DNA of 64,000 nucleotides from Acanthaster planci (GCF_001949145.1 NW_019091362.1:2016775-2080774); one strand, 5' to 3'; numbered from the stretch's first letter, positions 1-12,603 are shown. Translations and numbers: made by a program. The notes: a model not told the origin generated them from the sequence alone.

Positions 1-731
1 AAGTTCCTTTTCCTTTAATTTCACTTTCTGCTGTTAATCATGAATCACATTTCACAGAAAGAAAAGTGTCCCTCATGTTTTTCTCACACACAAACGTAAT
101 TTGGAGCAATTTGAATTTGCTCATGAGTGAAGTTGAAATAGTGTTACTATGCTATTCTCTATAACAGATATGTGACATTTGGCAGTGCAAAGCCTATTTC
201 AAATATAATTTATATTAACATGGAGTCCATTTCTTTCCTTATTTCATAGAATCCCATTGGAAGAAGAGGCATGGCAGTAGTGAGTTTGAAAGTTTAATAA
301 ATTCCTAACTAAAATATTATGATTCTGACTGTGAGCCCAAGCAGTTGGTTTCATGTTTTCCTTGAGATATGTTTAGGCTCATGCCACATTGCAGTCCATT
401 ACTGTTATTAATTTTTGTCTATTTGAAGCAACTATTTACGATGTACCGAGACATCAGAACTACAATGCTGCAAACTTAAGTTGCACATTTTAGATTAGTG
501 ACAAAAAGGTTTCACGGGATCAAGTTTGAAATTTCTTATCAAATATCGGCGAAATTTTGGTCATTGATCAAATTGCTGTCCGACAAGTCATTGTATCTGG
601 TGTGAGGATGCTCCATGAATTATGCACACGTGTAATGTAGCTCTTATTGTCGTGTTGGTATCTGGTATTTAGGTTTCAAATCTCACGTTGTCTTAGGAAG
701 ATCCAAACAGTTTTTATTCGTTTATTTTCAG

Positions 732-761
732 GCTCATCTGGACGGAAGAAGCACAGGAAAA
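732..761 (+). CDS. Gene A microexon a (30 nt)
   Basis: Acceptor TTTATTTTCAG, donor GTGAGT. Phase 1 in and phase 1 out. It encodes SSGRKKHRK flanked by split codons. The length is a multiple of three, so skipping it keeps the frame. Confidence 0.7.
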
Positions 762-3700
762 GTGAGTCCGTCTGTGAAAATGTCTGCATCCTTACTTTCT
801 TTTATACTTTTGGTAGATGGGTATCGTTTTGTTTAACCCCACATTCCATAGGGTTCAGTGAAAATTGATTAAAGTGATGAGAAAATCCCTTTTCTTTGTC
901 TGATATCTTGTTTGCCATCTAAACCTCCGTGTCTTGATCAGCGTGAGTATTTAAAATACAACAGCGGGTCCCGTGTCGTAGTTCTGCGCTGTCATTTACT
1001 AGCGGTGCAGTGCATCCAATCTCCCGATCTGGTCTGGAACTATTAAACCGACCAAGAACATGTCTTTTTCCCATAAATATGTACCATTTTAGTAAAAGAT
1101 TCAAACGAATTTAATATGCCATAAATTTCGACAAATTTGTTCAAAAATTTTTCTTTTATTTCCCCGAACTCTCCCGTCAATTTGATGGTATATTAGTTGT
1201 CCAGAAGAAAAATTATGGATCTGGCGCACGCGTGGTGAGTTCTGCGTGCTGCGTGCACACAGACTCTTAACCAATTGGAATCGCTTATTAATCTCATCTC
1301 ATAATAATACGTGGACTGAAGAGGGCGTGAAGCTAGTTCGCTGTCCGTCCTGACCATTTGGCCCTGGTCGGCCTGACTTTCAATGTCCAAATTCGTCTAA
1401 ATTGCGTTTCGGTTTAAAAGTTATGCAGGCTTGTCTAATCATTATATGTGTTGCTGCAGCCTGCAGTAACACATCTGATCGGCATTATCCCTAAAGCCCC
1501 CCAATTGGCTCAATACCAGTACCCGTGTGTATTGGTCGTGGTGCCCCAAGTTTTTATACGCCACGCACGACACGCCACGGAATGACCGTACCGTGTACGG
1601 CAATTTTACCAGTGCGTGCCAGCATTGTACACGTACGTAGGCTTAGAACATTCTGCGGGAAAGTAAATTGTGCGTGTGCGATGTCCATGTTTCCCTTAGG
1701 TCAACACGAGACAAAAAGGATGTCCTGATTATAATTGTTCGCAAATGTACGTCACACCTAACGCCATCATTTGTCAGGATTGAAACATTAATTTGAGGGG
1801 TTAAGGAAAGTAATATACCAAAGGGATTTTTTTCCAGATTTACATCCACTACCGTATTCAATGCGTGCTAGAAATATTTAAATCAATTAATTATTAATTA
1901 ATCAGCAACCTTGCAATACACATTCGGCGAAAACACCTTAATAACAATCCAGTATTTGTTTCTTTTTAGTGTGAAGGTATTAATGGAAATTCATATATTC
2001 ATCCACGTCCAATTTGTAACCCTTTGCTGTAGATGATGCTTGGTTACCAGCAGATGTACTCTACATGAATACCCAAACTCATCCTTACCTTTCTTTTGGT
2101 CTCTATTTGAAACTTTCAACTTAATCATCATGTAATGGCGAAAGGTACCAAACAAAATGGGGATTTAAACTGAAGTTCATTTTCTTTGCGTCACTTTCTT
2201 CACGGTATTGTGTTGATTTCTTTCTTTCTTTTAACCTTTTCTCTTCATTTCCATTTTCCGCTGCCTAGAAGCACTACAAAAACAGTAGTTCAGTGGTTTT
2301 TGTTCATTTATCGAGTTTTTGTCGCATTTTAATCCCAAACCTAACATTTTCGCTGTTGGTGATGCTTGCTCATAAGTGATCTATGTTTAAATTGAAAATC
2401 TTCACTTTCATCTATAATGACATGTAATTGCAAACGTACCAAACAAAACTCGGATTTAAAACCCCGAAGTTTATTTTCGTTGCTTGAAATCGACCATTCA
2501 TGCTGAACAGAAACAAAGCATAGTAAAGTTCGTGTGACTTTTTTATTTCAAGTGGAATCAGAAATCATATTCTTCTGTCACTCTCTTCATGTTGCCAAAC
2601 CCTGCGTCAATTTCTTCATGGTATTGTGCTGCTGTATTCCAGTTTTGTATTTTTGATGTGTTCTCCTACTTATCTTTTTCAGCTGTCAAGAAGTACCGCA
2701 AGAAACGTAAGTTCAGCGGTCTTGCTACTGTTAAAGCCTTTGTTACATTTTATGTTATAAAAAAATGAAGCCAAATATCCTAGTTTAAGAGCAGCTACCT
2801 CCTTTCGTTACGAATGTAGTAGAAATGGTTTTTAAACTGCCTTCTATGTTTTACTTTGATGCTCTTATTGGATTCACTCTCTAAATAAGTCGGTTTAATC
2901 AAAAAATAATTAAAATTTATATATTTAAGTAGATTGGAAGTGAGCGCAATGTTAAACACTAGCTTCTAGATGTTTGTATGTTTTTCCTGCCTTGTCAAGA
3001 GATGTTTTTTCTTGTTTTGTTTGTTGTGAAATACATTCCTCTAAATCCTTTTTCGGGCAGAATTATCTAAAAAGAACAACTGCTAAAAAAGAAACTGCAA
3101 GTTATATTCACAAGTGTTTATTTTGTTTTTCATGTTTTGACTATTTTGAAAACAAACCTTGGATCGGCCAAATGTACAGTTGGTCCACAAAATAATTTTC
3201 CATTGTTTTACCATGCTGACAGTCGTTGGCGTAAATCTATGCCGGGGACTGGGGATGGAGCACTATTTCAACTCACAAAAAAGCCCGGCCGTGTACATTC
3301 CAAACGCGGGGGTATTGATGGACGCTGTATAACACCAGGGGGCGCTGTTCATAATACTCATTGTAAACCCATTTAAACTTGCACCCTTACAAATCGACCC
3401 ATCTAAAGCTTATGCACTTTTTGTGGCTTTTCATTATTAATGAAATAGTGTTGTTGGGCAGTTCAGAGTATACTTCAGAATGCGCCATTTTTTTTTCTCA
3501 TCACAAAAAGTGAGGGGATGATCCAGTATAGCCCATGACTGGTCAAAAAGCAAGGGGATGTACACCCATATCCCCATCCACAGAATTTACGCCCGTGCTG
3601 AGAGTTAGTTTACAGGGAGCCATATTTTGATATGAAATGCCGACATTTGGCGCGCTTACACCGGTTATATAGTTTTCGTAATAATGCCAAACTGGTATAC

Positions 3701-6700
3701 ATTACTTTGCAGGTTATCGAAGACGGTCTGGAAGCGGTAGTGGTACGTTAACTTGTTCTTTTCACATTCATATGTACATTGTGTCTGTCTTGTTCACCTC
3801 TGTCTTTGTGTAACAGTGTGTAGCAATGGCGTAGGTAGGCTTTGGAGGGGGTCAAGGAGTGGGAGGGCAGTTGCTCCTTTTGACTCCATGCACCCTTTAG
3901 GTATGCCACTGACTTTGTACAACGGGCGGCTCATTCACAAACATGTTGAATAGGTCAGTGTCTACACCAGAGTTACGCGTATAGTACCGATGACTTGGAG
4001 ATGAGTGACCTCCCTCTCCCCCAAAAGCTCGATTTTTCTGAGGGGCAGGGGAGTTCCCGGGGGGTTGTAGTTTCCCCTGTACCCCCCCCCGCGGCTACGC
4101 CACTGGTGTGAGGGGGAGACGACACACTGCCCATAAACTTAATCAATGACGTCAAGATTTGTTTACATTGTGCGTTCTTATGTGCCCCATTAGAAAGCGC
4201 ACACGCAAACAAAGCGTGATGTTATTATTTCTTTCAGGTCTGTTGTATTTTGTGGGTGCCTAGCTGCAGGATTTGATTAAAGGCCATAATGAATACATCA
4301 GACAATAATGCATTTTTAATTTTGTCGCTCACACCAGATTAGACGGAGAGAGTCGAAAGAAAATGGATTGGAATCGGCACCAGGGTGAGTGTACTAACGC
4401 AGTGAAAGAGAAGTGTGAAGTGGTTTAGTCGCTTTGACTCAAATTCTTACACTCCATGTTAATAAGTACATAAGCAACGGAGCAAATACGTTTAATATGG
4501 GATTAATAACAGCAAGTTATAGCTCCATGAAAAGTTAGAATTGCGAATATCAACAGAACTTTAGTCTCGCTACTTGCATGGCATGCAGGCACGAAAATTC
4601 AATCGATTTATCAGCATTCTGCCTTAATGTGCGATGCCTAAAGTAAAGCCCTGTTGAAAAAAATCAGAATCTTAGAGAGTTTCAACATATTCACCTTGAA
4701 AGAACTACTCACAAATTTAGGATGTAATGTAAAAATTGTGTGGTTTGGCCCCATGTGCTTCGAATGTACGTCAGTACCTTAAACCCAAGGCAACACAACA
4801 AGTAGTTCATTCATTCATCACATCTAGACTTGACATGCACAATGCTACCTATTATAGTATCCCATAGTAGCGATTACACAAACTTTGAAAGGTACAGGTC
4901 ACTCCTGCTTGACTGGTTACACAGTGCCCTCGCACTCATAGGCTGGGCTTCACGTACATTGTCAGACCAGCCAACCTCTGAAATCACAAAACTGTATACT
5001 GAAAATGCCAAAGTTGTATTTTTCACTTTACAAAATCGTATTTTTCAAAAATAAGTATATTTTTCCGTGATCGGTTCGACCAACTCTGGATCGAGTCAAT
5101 ACTTCTTCACGCATAACATTAATCAGGCGACAAATCTATTATCGAGGTTTGTGGACTGGGAGAGTTGGCCCTTTTCCCATCTGATTCGCCAACGTTTTCA
5201 AAATCTGAATACTTTGTTACAAAGAATGCACATTGCGCACGTCCAGGCTTTCGGGGTTTCCGTACGGGGATTTGAGTCTACCGCACGCAAATCTCCGATG
5301 TAATGCACCCACTTCCATTTCCGAGGATTCGTAACTTCAGGACCGGTCTTATCAAAGTTTGAATCTAAGTCAGAGATTAGTTTGGACACTTTATACATTT
5401 GTGTTGCACTGACATTTTGCTCAGTTTATATCCAAAATTGTTTGGAATCTCCATGAAATCTCGTACGAAACAATGCATGTAGAGCATGCAAAAGCGCGAT
5501 AATGCACGACTGTACGACTTTTCCCCGCACTTGTCACGAAGCTCTCTATCGGAGAAAGCGAAAATATACTAACCTTATTTCAAGCCGCAAATTTACGGTG
5601 AAATGCATCACGCGTTATAGGGAAGATTGTTAGTCGACCAACTCTGCTGACGAAGGAACGAAAATAAACGTGAATATTGATATTTCATGGGTAGCCCATC
5701 AGAGCACAACGATAGCATGGTTCTACAATTCTTGCACTGATAACTGTTAGCACGTATACGTACACACATCATGTCAACGCGGTATGTACCGGGCTGCGCC
5801 ATGGCTGGTGGGCCTGCAGTACATGTACGTGTATGTTGAAAGTACTGTAGCGCCGGCGGGTTCGGCCAGTGGGGGCGCCAGCTCGGACCCGCATGGAGTT
5901 GGCTGGCTGCCCGCGCTGGTATGCGAACGACCCGCAGTTTTCCCGCCTTGCGCCTGCGCAGTCCCTGCCGACAGGCGCCATGTTTAGAGTTGAGCTGAAA
6001 ACGCATTGTTGTGGATGACAGCATTAAAACAGATTTCGTGACCAAAACAGCGAGTTGCGGCTGTGTATGATTCTATACCAGCGTTGAACCCTGATCAGTA
6101 GGACACGCTACAGTACACACAGGCCCTACATGTACATGTCATCTCTCCAAATTTGGATGGTAAAATTCGGCCTCTTAATTTCTGGTAGTTTGAAAACAGG
6201 GAGACACTGAAATGTCTCCCTAAAAGCCAAAGTCTCCCTAATGCTGAAAAATTTACCACAAAATGTCTCCCAAATGACCTATTTGTAAATATAATGCTTA
6301 CTTTTTCTTGAGTTTTCACGTGTTACATATAAACGAGAATACTACAAAAAATCAACATCTGACAGCACCAAAAAGCCGTACGCACGCCCCCTATCCCCCC
6401 GTACGCTTTGTACGACCGTGAAAATGTTGGAAACTTGTATTTTGTACTCTTTAATTTGATTCCACTTAGCCTATTCTGGTGTTTTTAACAGAACCGTGCG
6501 TGTTACAAATTTAATATTACTATTAATGTCAATGACACAAAGTAAACAGCTTGCCAGTCAGATTTTGGGATTTTGTTCAGGTGTTACACAAAATAAAAAC
6601 AGTCCAATTGTGCATAATTTATCATTTAGATTTATTAAAAGGTCATTAAAAGGTAATAACAAATGTGTTTTCTGGATTAATGTTTTGTACTCTTTTTTGT

Positions 6701-6833
6701 TCTCTCCTTAGATTCTGTGAACTTTGCAGGATCCTCGGAGGACACACGACATGAAATGTATTTTCATGATTACATTTTAATTTTAGCTAAATTTACGAAA
6801 TTGCTTGTTTCTGTGCATGTGGTTTCTCTTTAG
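732..6833 (+). CDS. Gene A: 3' part of a WAP/antistasin-type secreted protein gene with basic microexon tail (partial, spliced)
   Basis: Seen: five exons join in one open frame: 732-761, 2683-2706, 3713-3742, 4343-4384 and 6712-6833, stop TAG at 6831-6833. Every internal border has AG before and GT after, and all joins are phase 1. The four microexons encode a tail with 14 Lys/Arg in about 27 residues (GRKKHRK, VKKYRKK, RYRRRSGSGS), then DGESRKKMDWNRHQ. The last exon starts DSVNFAGSSEDTRHE and ends with a hydrophobic stretch. Its first bases closely match the last exon of gene B (26181), which encodes a WAP plus antistasin-like protein, so the missing 5' exons probably encode such domains (inference). 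The basic tail suggests binding to heparan sulphate or other anions (inference). The terminal 24 or so residues could be read-through past an older stop. Confidence is high for the exon set, lower for the domain content outside the window. Confidence 0.72.
2261..2283 (+). pseudogene. Decayed duplicate of gene A microexon b
   Basis: CTGCCTAGAAGCACTACAAAAAC aligns with microexon b at 2683-2706 (23 against 24 nt), and the following AGTAGTTCAG aligns with its donor region GTAAGTTCAG. The acceptor AG is lost (CCG), the donor GT is displaced, and one base is missing. A shifted acceptor at 2267 puts TAG in frame. It sits in the upstream copy of the intronic duplication 2031-2730. Confidence 0.55.
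2683..2706 (+). CDS. Gene A microexon b (24 nt)
   Basis: Acceptor TATCTTTTTCAG, donor GTAAGT, phase 1-1. The split codon from exon a gives Thr, then VKKYRKK, and the last C starts an Arg codon completed by exon c. A decayed duplicate of this exon lies at 2261-2283. Confidence 0.7.
3222..3601. mobile_element. Possible hAT-like MITE (inverted termini only)
   Basis: The left end CAGTCGTTGGCGTAAATC and the right end, read on the minus strand, CAGCACGGGCGTAAATTC are similar inverted termini. No clean target-site duplication was found, so the element may be eroded or the match fortuitous. It lies in the intron between microexons b and c of gene A. Confidence 0.3.
3713..3742 (+). CDS. Gene A microexon c (30 nt)
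   Basis: Acceptor ATTACTTTGCAG, donor GTACGT, phase 1-1. It completes an Arg codon and encodes YRRRSGSGS. The Gly/Ser end looks like a flexible spacer after the basic cluster. Confidence 0.68.
3824..4105. mobile_element. hAT-like MITE with 8-bp target-site duplication
   Basis: Inverted termini CAATGGCGTAGG (left) and CAGTGGCGTAGC (right, reverse complement) enclose 282 bp without a transposase. The flanks GTGTGTAG (3816-3823) and GTGTGAGG (4106-4113) match at six of eight positions, as expected for an aged 8-bp hAT duplication. It lies in the intron between microexons c and d of gene A. Confidence 0.55.
4343..4384 (+). CDS. Gene A microexon d (42 nt)
   Basis: The acceptor is the AG at 4341-4342, just downstream of another AG; using the earlier AG would put a TAG in frame, which decides the start. 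Donor GTGAGT. It encodes GESRKKMDWNRHQ between split Asp codons. Phase 1-1, multiple of three. Confidence 0.62.
6712..6833 (+). CDS. Gene A terminal coding exon
   Basis: Acceptor TTCTCTCCTTAG. Phase 1 entry gives Asp, then SVNFAGSSEDTRHE and a further 25 residues, mostly hydrophobic, before TAG. The start resembles the gene B last exon (ATTCTGTGAACTTTGCAG here, ATTCAGTGAGCCTTGCAG there). In gene B the frame stops after DSVSLADTRRTNNLMDRNLQV, written here as the end of a 21-residue exon, so the hydrophobic tail is specific to gene A. Confidence 0.65.
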
Positions 6834-9035
6834 GATGACTACGCTATTCCTATGTTATATTTATTTTAGTTTAATTCTATTTTAATTACCGTTCTCAGGT
6901 TGAAACAGTTGACGTTTAAATTAAGTTTTAGTGTACACACTAAATGGAAATAGAATTGTTGGCTGCATTCGAACAAAAATATGTTAACAAAGTTAGCCTT
7001 TAGCTAAAGTACTTCACGGTGATTAAAAGGTTGATTTTCTCAAATCACATAATCTTAGCAATACAGCAACATAAAAAACCACGTTTATTACAGTTACCTC
7101 ATTTCATGTGGAATCCATCCGAACAAGTCGTTTGATTTTGTTATATATACATGTACATCATTAGACACTTATGCATTCTATAGTTAATTACTAGATTGTC
7201 CAATCTAGGTCTTGTGTGGACCTTGTCCTGTGGTTAGCAAATAATATGCTGCGGTATGAGGGCAGACCAAGCTCATATTGTTCTCATTTGCTAATCACAA
7301 TTGTTTCCAGAGACATGAAGCTCGTGCCTTCCAGGCAGCAAGGAAAACAATGTTCACCTTAAGAAAGTACAGTTTTTGTTGATTTAACTGGTGAAGTTTA
7401 AATTTTTGCGGATTTCATGTCATGATTTTTAAATGCTGAGGGTTTACCTCCTAAGAAACGTATTTCGCTTAATGTGACTGAAATACTGGTCTGAATTTTG
7501 TGTGAACCTTGCTTGCTCCCTAATCCTCGAACAATTTTAATGATAGTCCTGTGGAGAATGAAGGAAATCCAGTTTGAAATCGCAAGTGTTGCTTCTTCCT
7601 TATAGGCCTAACCCTCAATTTGAAGAATTTTATTGAAAAGAGTTGAACTGACAAAACTAATCATTCCACATAATACGACATTCCACGACATTTTAAAGTC
7701 TTCCGTGAAAAGTTTTTTTGTATTTTTTTCTGCTGCTTTTTATCCTTTCGTGCCATTACATGCATTTCTAAATCATTTAGAATATTTTACATGCAGCACA
7801 GACGGGTTTCCCGTTGATTAAGGTTACAGATTGGTCATTGTTGATATTCCTAACCATTTGCACAGGTGACTTTTCCTCCGAAAACCATGTTTAATAAAAA
7901 AAAAATAATGATATCGCCCTAGCTGTTCCCCAGTGGTGAGGCCCACCTTGTTGCTGCACCAAAGGGCCCATATTTACGGAACGGAAAGCGATACACAGTA
8001 ATGTCGTGCGATATATTACGTTTTTACACAACAGCAAGAAACGACACAGTTTTTAAGTTAATGATATTCCACATCAACAATGAAGTAGCAGCCAGACCAT
8101 CAGATCGTGTCTAACTAGAAGGCTAATTGGCAAGAACACGCAGTCTCAGCTCGGTATCTTTGGGAAAATTACTTGTTGCAGCGGTTTGTCAAGAGACTAC
8201 GAAGTATGTCTGCTCTGAATGTGAGCAACCTACAGAAACTTGTGTGTATTAGGCTATACTTTGGACTGCGCGGAATTCCCTCACAGCGAGCGTGAGAAAT
8301 AGGCCTAAAATGTGCTCTTTTTGAACACTAACAGCAAACAGCTAATAGCTTGTTGCCTGGCTTTTCGTTTTGTATTCGGCGGTTCCTAGAGTATAACGAA
8401 GGAATTCAAGAGGCCTGCTGCCACACCCAGGCCCTCTTCAGAGGGAATTTGTGCGCCGAGAGGCCTTGCTCTGCCAAACGTAGCCAGGAAAAATGACATT
8501 TCCCCTTTTAGTTCCCAAAACAAGTCTCGCACACTAAACTACTTAGAAAGGCCTTTAGGTTCAGTATGAAAGATGGCATATAGTTCACACAACATTCAGA
8601 CCATTTGATATCAATCAAGTTTTATATTTGGGTGTTTGGCCTCAGTTTATTTTATCATTAGTTCATCACAATTTTCTGGTGGCAGGTTTGAACATTAAAT
8701 TACGCAAGCATTGATTCCTATATGTGTCTTTTCATTTATTGAAAGACTTAGTAGTCGATTTAGGGCTTCATCTTTGGCACAGGTTAAGTCTCTTCTTTCA
8801 TGAATGTGTCATTTCTCGCTGCAAATTTTTGCGTTGGTGAAGTGCATACATTGTAATTTGTTTAGTGTTTTGGAAGACACACTCTTGGTTTTACCAACGA
8901 TGTTGTGAGGGTGGAGATTTATTCAACGTATTCAAAATGCAACTTTGTCTTTTTACTATTATGGAGGGCTGGTGAAGGTGAAGGAGTTAAAATAAAAAGG
9001 CACCCACACCAGGGCTGCAGTCACTCCGTTTATTT

Positions 9036-9926
9036 CTGAAAGGAGCAAGCGGTGTGCAGGCCAGCAGCAAGGAAAAGACAGCACGTTGGGGGAATCAATT
9101 GCACAATTACAAAAATGACAGAAAAGGAAAGAAAAGAAATCCCATCAGTGAAATGCAAAATCGTCACCATAACAGACCCTATATACGAAGTAAAATACAT
9201 GAAGTTCTAAACAGCCGTTCCTTACTATGGCTCAATTGTCAAGGTTTGAGAGCACATCCTGGACTTCACAGTAAATCTCTTTTAAGAACACATTATAATA
9301 ATCCCAAACATCAGATTACACTGTTAATGACAAAGAATTAGTTCAAACTGCCATTACATAGTGCCAAATTAAGCTTTTTACAGTGAAAGTAATGATTAAG
9401 TATCATTTACCTACTGTAACATGAGATTTCTCTCCAAAAGCAACAATTTCTCAAGAGACTAAATCCAATTGATTGGAAACTCTGACCTTTGTGTTCTCAT
9501 GTGCATGTGTTCTGTGAATTAGTCTAATCAACCAAAATACACCATGCGCAATGACCTACAAAAGCAATTTCAATCACCAAGAAGGAGCCTACATACTTTC
9601 ACTATAATAATGTATACACACAAAAATATCAATTAAACGCTGGGAGCCCCCTCGACTGAAATTGTGATTACAGTGGATGACCAGCCGAATATACTTTTCT
9701 TAATGTGAACGCAAGAGGGCGTCCTTTGAACATTGTGACTTACGGGAAAGAAAATTCTAGTTTACATCATGTTTCACTGAAATATTGCTTTTCCTGACTT
9801 CATTATACGGTGCCACAGCCCCCAATACAATGGCTTATTTCCAATTCATTAATGACCATTTGCTAAAAAGGGTAACTTTTACCTGAAAGGAGCAAGCAGT
9901 GTCCAAGCCAGCGGTACGAAAGACCA
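9036..9926 (+). repeat. Direct repeat pair about 850 bp apart
   Basis: Copies at 9036-9079 and 9883-9926 share CTGAAAGGAGCAAGC, then GTGT, GCCAGC and GAAA(A/G)GAC with scattered differences. They could be ends of a decayed element or two insertions of one repeat. No coding content was recognised between them. Confidence 0.4.
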
Positions 9927-10010
9927 TGGGGGAGGGAGGGGAGTGCATTGGGGACTGGCGTGTCATCGCTTGGTGGCGCTGTCACTTATCGCGCGCAGAG
10001 TCAATATTAC

Positions 10011-10019
10011 NNNNNNNNN
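10011..10019. other. Assembly gap (9 N)
   Basis: Nine undetermined bases are followed by a run of C. The true gap length is unknown. Confidence 0.99.
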
Positions 10020-12575
10020 CCCCCCAAAAAGTGATTTTTCCGAAGTCTGATTGCAGCCATTTTTCAAGTGGCAACCCTCAACTTACTCGGGCACTTGGGA
10101 CCATTTTTCAACCGTAGTTTTTAGCCCTTCTGCCCTCACATGAAAGCTCAAAGACCCAGGGAGTTGATCCTGGCAACGATTTACACAATCTCACCATTTT
10201 GGGGGCCAAACAATCTCCTTTTTCAAAAGATACTGTGGGGGCACTTTTAATGCTAATGAGCTGGTCAAAAATTCTCTCTTGAATTAGTGGTCTGCACCCT
10301 AAGCGTACCCGATACCTGCACATCATTACACTATGGTAAATTTTGATAATGAATACGTATCCAAGCTTACATCAGTATCCTACTTTGATTCTTAATATAC
10401 ACGTACTTGATGTAGATATTGAAAGCCAACGCTTTTAAATGGTTGGTAATTGTTGTCACTACATGTACAATCGAACTTGAGCTATCGAGGTAGCGCTTTT
10501 AAGTGTCTCCTGGCTATTTTTAACAATGAAGTATGAGCCATACCATGACGTCATGTTTAACTAAGTCGCATGTCCCACTAGGTTTTAAGTTTTAGGAGCT
10601 TATCGCGCTGATGGCAGGGGCGTGCATCCTGGGCAATAGGAGGTATATTATACCCATTTTTGACCTTAGAAATGAGCTATTTAATCATCTTTCAAATTTT
10701 TCTTGGTGATAAAATGTTAGGGCAGACAGCAAGGTATTTTTAGAGTTCCTCACAACCATAATTCATCCATTATTAGCAATGAAAAAAGGGGGCGGAAATG
10801 AAAAAAATTGCAAATATGCTGTTTTGAGGTTTAGGTTCAGGGTTGTAACATCCGTTATATGAACAACGCCCCCTAGGTTCGTATGGTGTCAGCATCAACC
10901 CTCCCCTGCTTTCCAATTTTTCATGGCTGGACAGTTTCGTTGGCTCGTGTCATTTCCCATACCTACCCCACCTCCAGTTCCCGGCACAACCATACTGTCT
11001 CGACGCTTACAACCCTACAATTTTTCCCTGCTGAAAAATAACGATCGCGATGTTCTCGCATGAAATACTTTCTAAAAGAGTCAGGCCCATATTTAGACAA
11101 CGTTTTGCATTACTTCAAGGCCAATAAAATAATATGAAGTAATGCTAGATCAAAGCATTCCATTAATCAGTTTACCAATCCAGGCGTTAAGATTATTTGA
11201 AACGGTTTTCTTCTCATAGCCACACGATAACTGGCTGTCTCAAACGAAAAGAAGCAGTGTTCACACCACAACAGTTGTGTTTAACCTTCAGTTTGAATAT
11301 ATGCCACCGTCCTTGCACTTATATATTCATGTACTAAGAGGTACTTAAAATATCTTTTGTTTACAATATTACGTAACTAAGGAACTCAGTAACTAAGGAA
11401 TAAGCTGATTTAATTCAGTCATTTGGCTATCGAAGTTTATACACAAAGGTATAAAGAGGGGCGAATTTCAGGAGTCACCCAGAGCGCACACATTTTCTAA
11501 GGGGGTCAGTGACAATTATGAACTGCCCCTCTTACATGGGTTGAATACTTTTCCAAATTTCGCATGGGGCCATCCAGATGTCTCCATTTGCAAGTTTCAA
11601 TTGTACTCAACCTAGGCTTCCAACGGGGATTTACGTACCCTATGTCCTCCACACACGTGAAGAATGTTTTGAGCACAGAGAAACATGACCAATCACCTGC
11701 ATGTTTCGACAGTATGCCGTCTCATCACTGTGAACGCAAGTTGGTCATTTGTGTGCGAGGAATAGTCAAAGTGACTACTTGGTGCTAAGTCACAATTTTT
11801 TGTATTAATGAGATTAATTTGCTGGTTGTATTTTGTCAATAGAGGGCGTTATTGAATTGGAATATGAGCTACATGTACATGCTTTCAGGTCACTCTTCTG
11901 GAGTTGCCATATCTGTTTGTCGAAAAAAACATTCATCCAAAAGAAAAACATTTTAAGTTCCTTTACTTTGGTTTTATGGACACTCTCCAAGTGTAGGGAT
12001 TAATTCAGGGTATTTAATTGAGGAGAACATTACACAGAAAATCTAAACAAAGACACGTTTTATTGCTGAGGGCACACGTCATAAACGTTTATGGCATGTA
12101 AGGGGGATTATGTGCATCTATATTCACAAACTTCATTTACCTGTTATTCCGAGTTCGGTTTTGATTGTTTAACTTTAATTAGATAACCAGATTGCCGTTG
12201 CTGATTCAGGTTTGTCAATTTCAGTATTTGTTATGGACGGATTAAACCGGCTTCACGTATTTACAAGTTCAAGTTAACCAAGCTCATGGTCTCCGACACT
12301 GCATCCGTCACACTATGGTCTAGTCAAGCGTGATGTGACTTATCTGTTGTTTCTTAAACTAACCTGGTAGTCAAACTGACTAATTCCGTACCGTTAACAG
12401 CGGTACATTCTACATTTAACATACTTCTTTTTGAGGTCCGAAATTTCGGGGGAGGGGACTTGTTTTCCTAGTGTGACTAATAGTGAAAATTTTGACTTAA
12501 ACCGTCACTGTTAAACTCCCACACAAGCAAGCTGTATTCAAATTTATCATGTCAAAACGTTGTTTTATCAGTACC

Positions 12576-12603
12576 TCACGTGATGTACCGATACATCACG
12601 TGA
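12576..12603. promoter_or_regulatory. Palindrome with two CACGTG E-boxes
   Basis: TCACGTGATGTA and TACATCACGTGA are perfect 12-bp inverted arms separated by CCGA. Each arm contains CACGTG, the site of bHLH-zip factors of the USF/MITF/Myc type (family knowledge). No nearby gene start is seen, so a regulatory role is a guess. Confidence 0.3.

Larger units (their letters stand above)
2031..2730 (+). repeat. Tandem intronic duplication carrying microexon b
   Basis: Two diverged direct copies, about 2031-2310 and 2357-2730, share several blocks in the same order. These are GATGCTTG, CATGTAAT followed by GTACCAAACAAAA, GGATTTAAA, TTCTTCA followed by GGTATTGTG, and finally the microexon with its flanks. 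The second copy is longer in the middle. Only the second copy keeps functional splice sites. Confidence 0.6.

Noticed and set aside
5608-6045. 145-residue minus-strand frame in a CpG-rich stretch
   Set aside because: Composition follows the local GC-rich sequence; no domain. It lies in the intron before the last exon of gene A.
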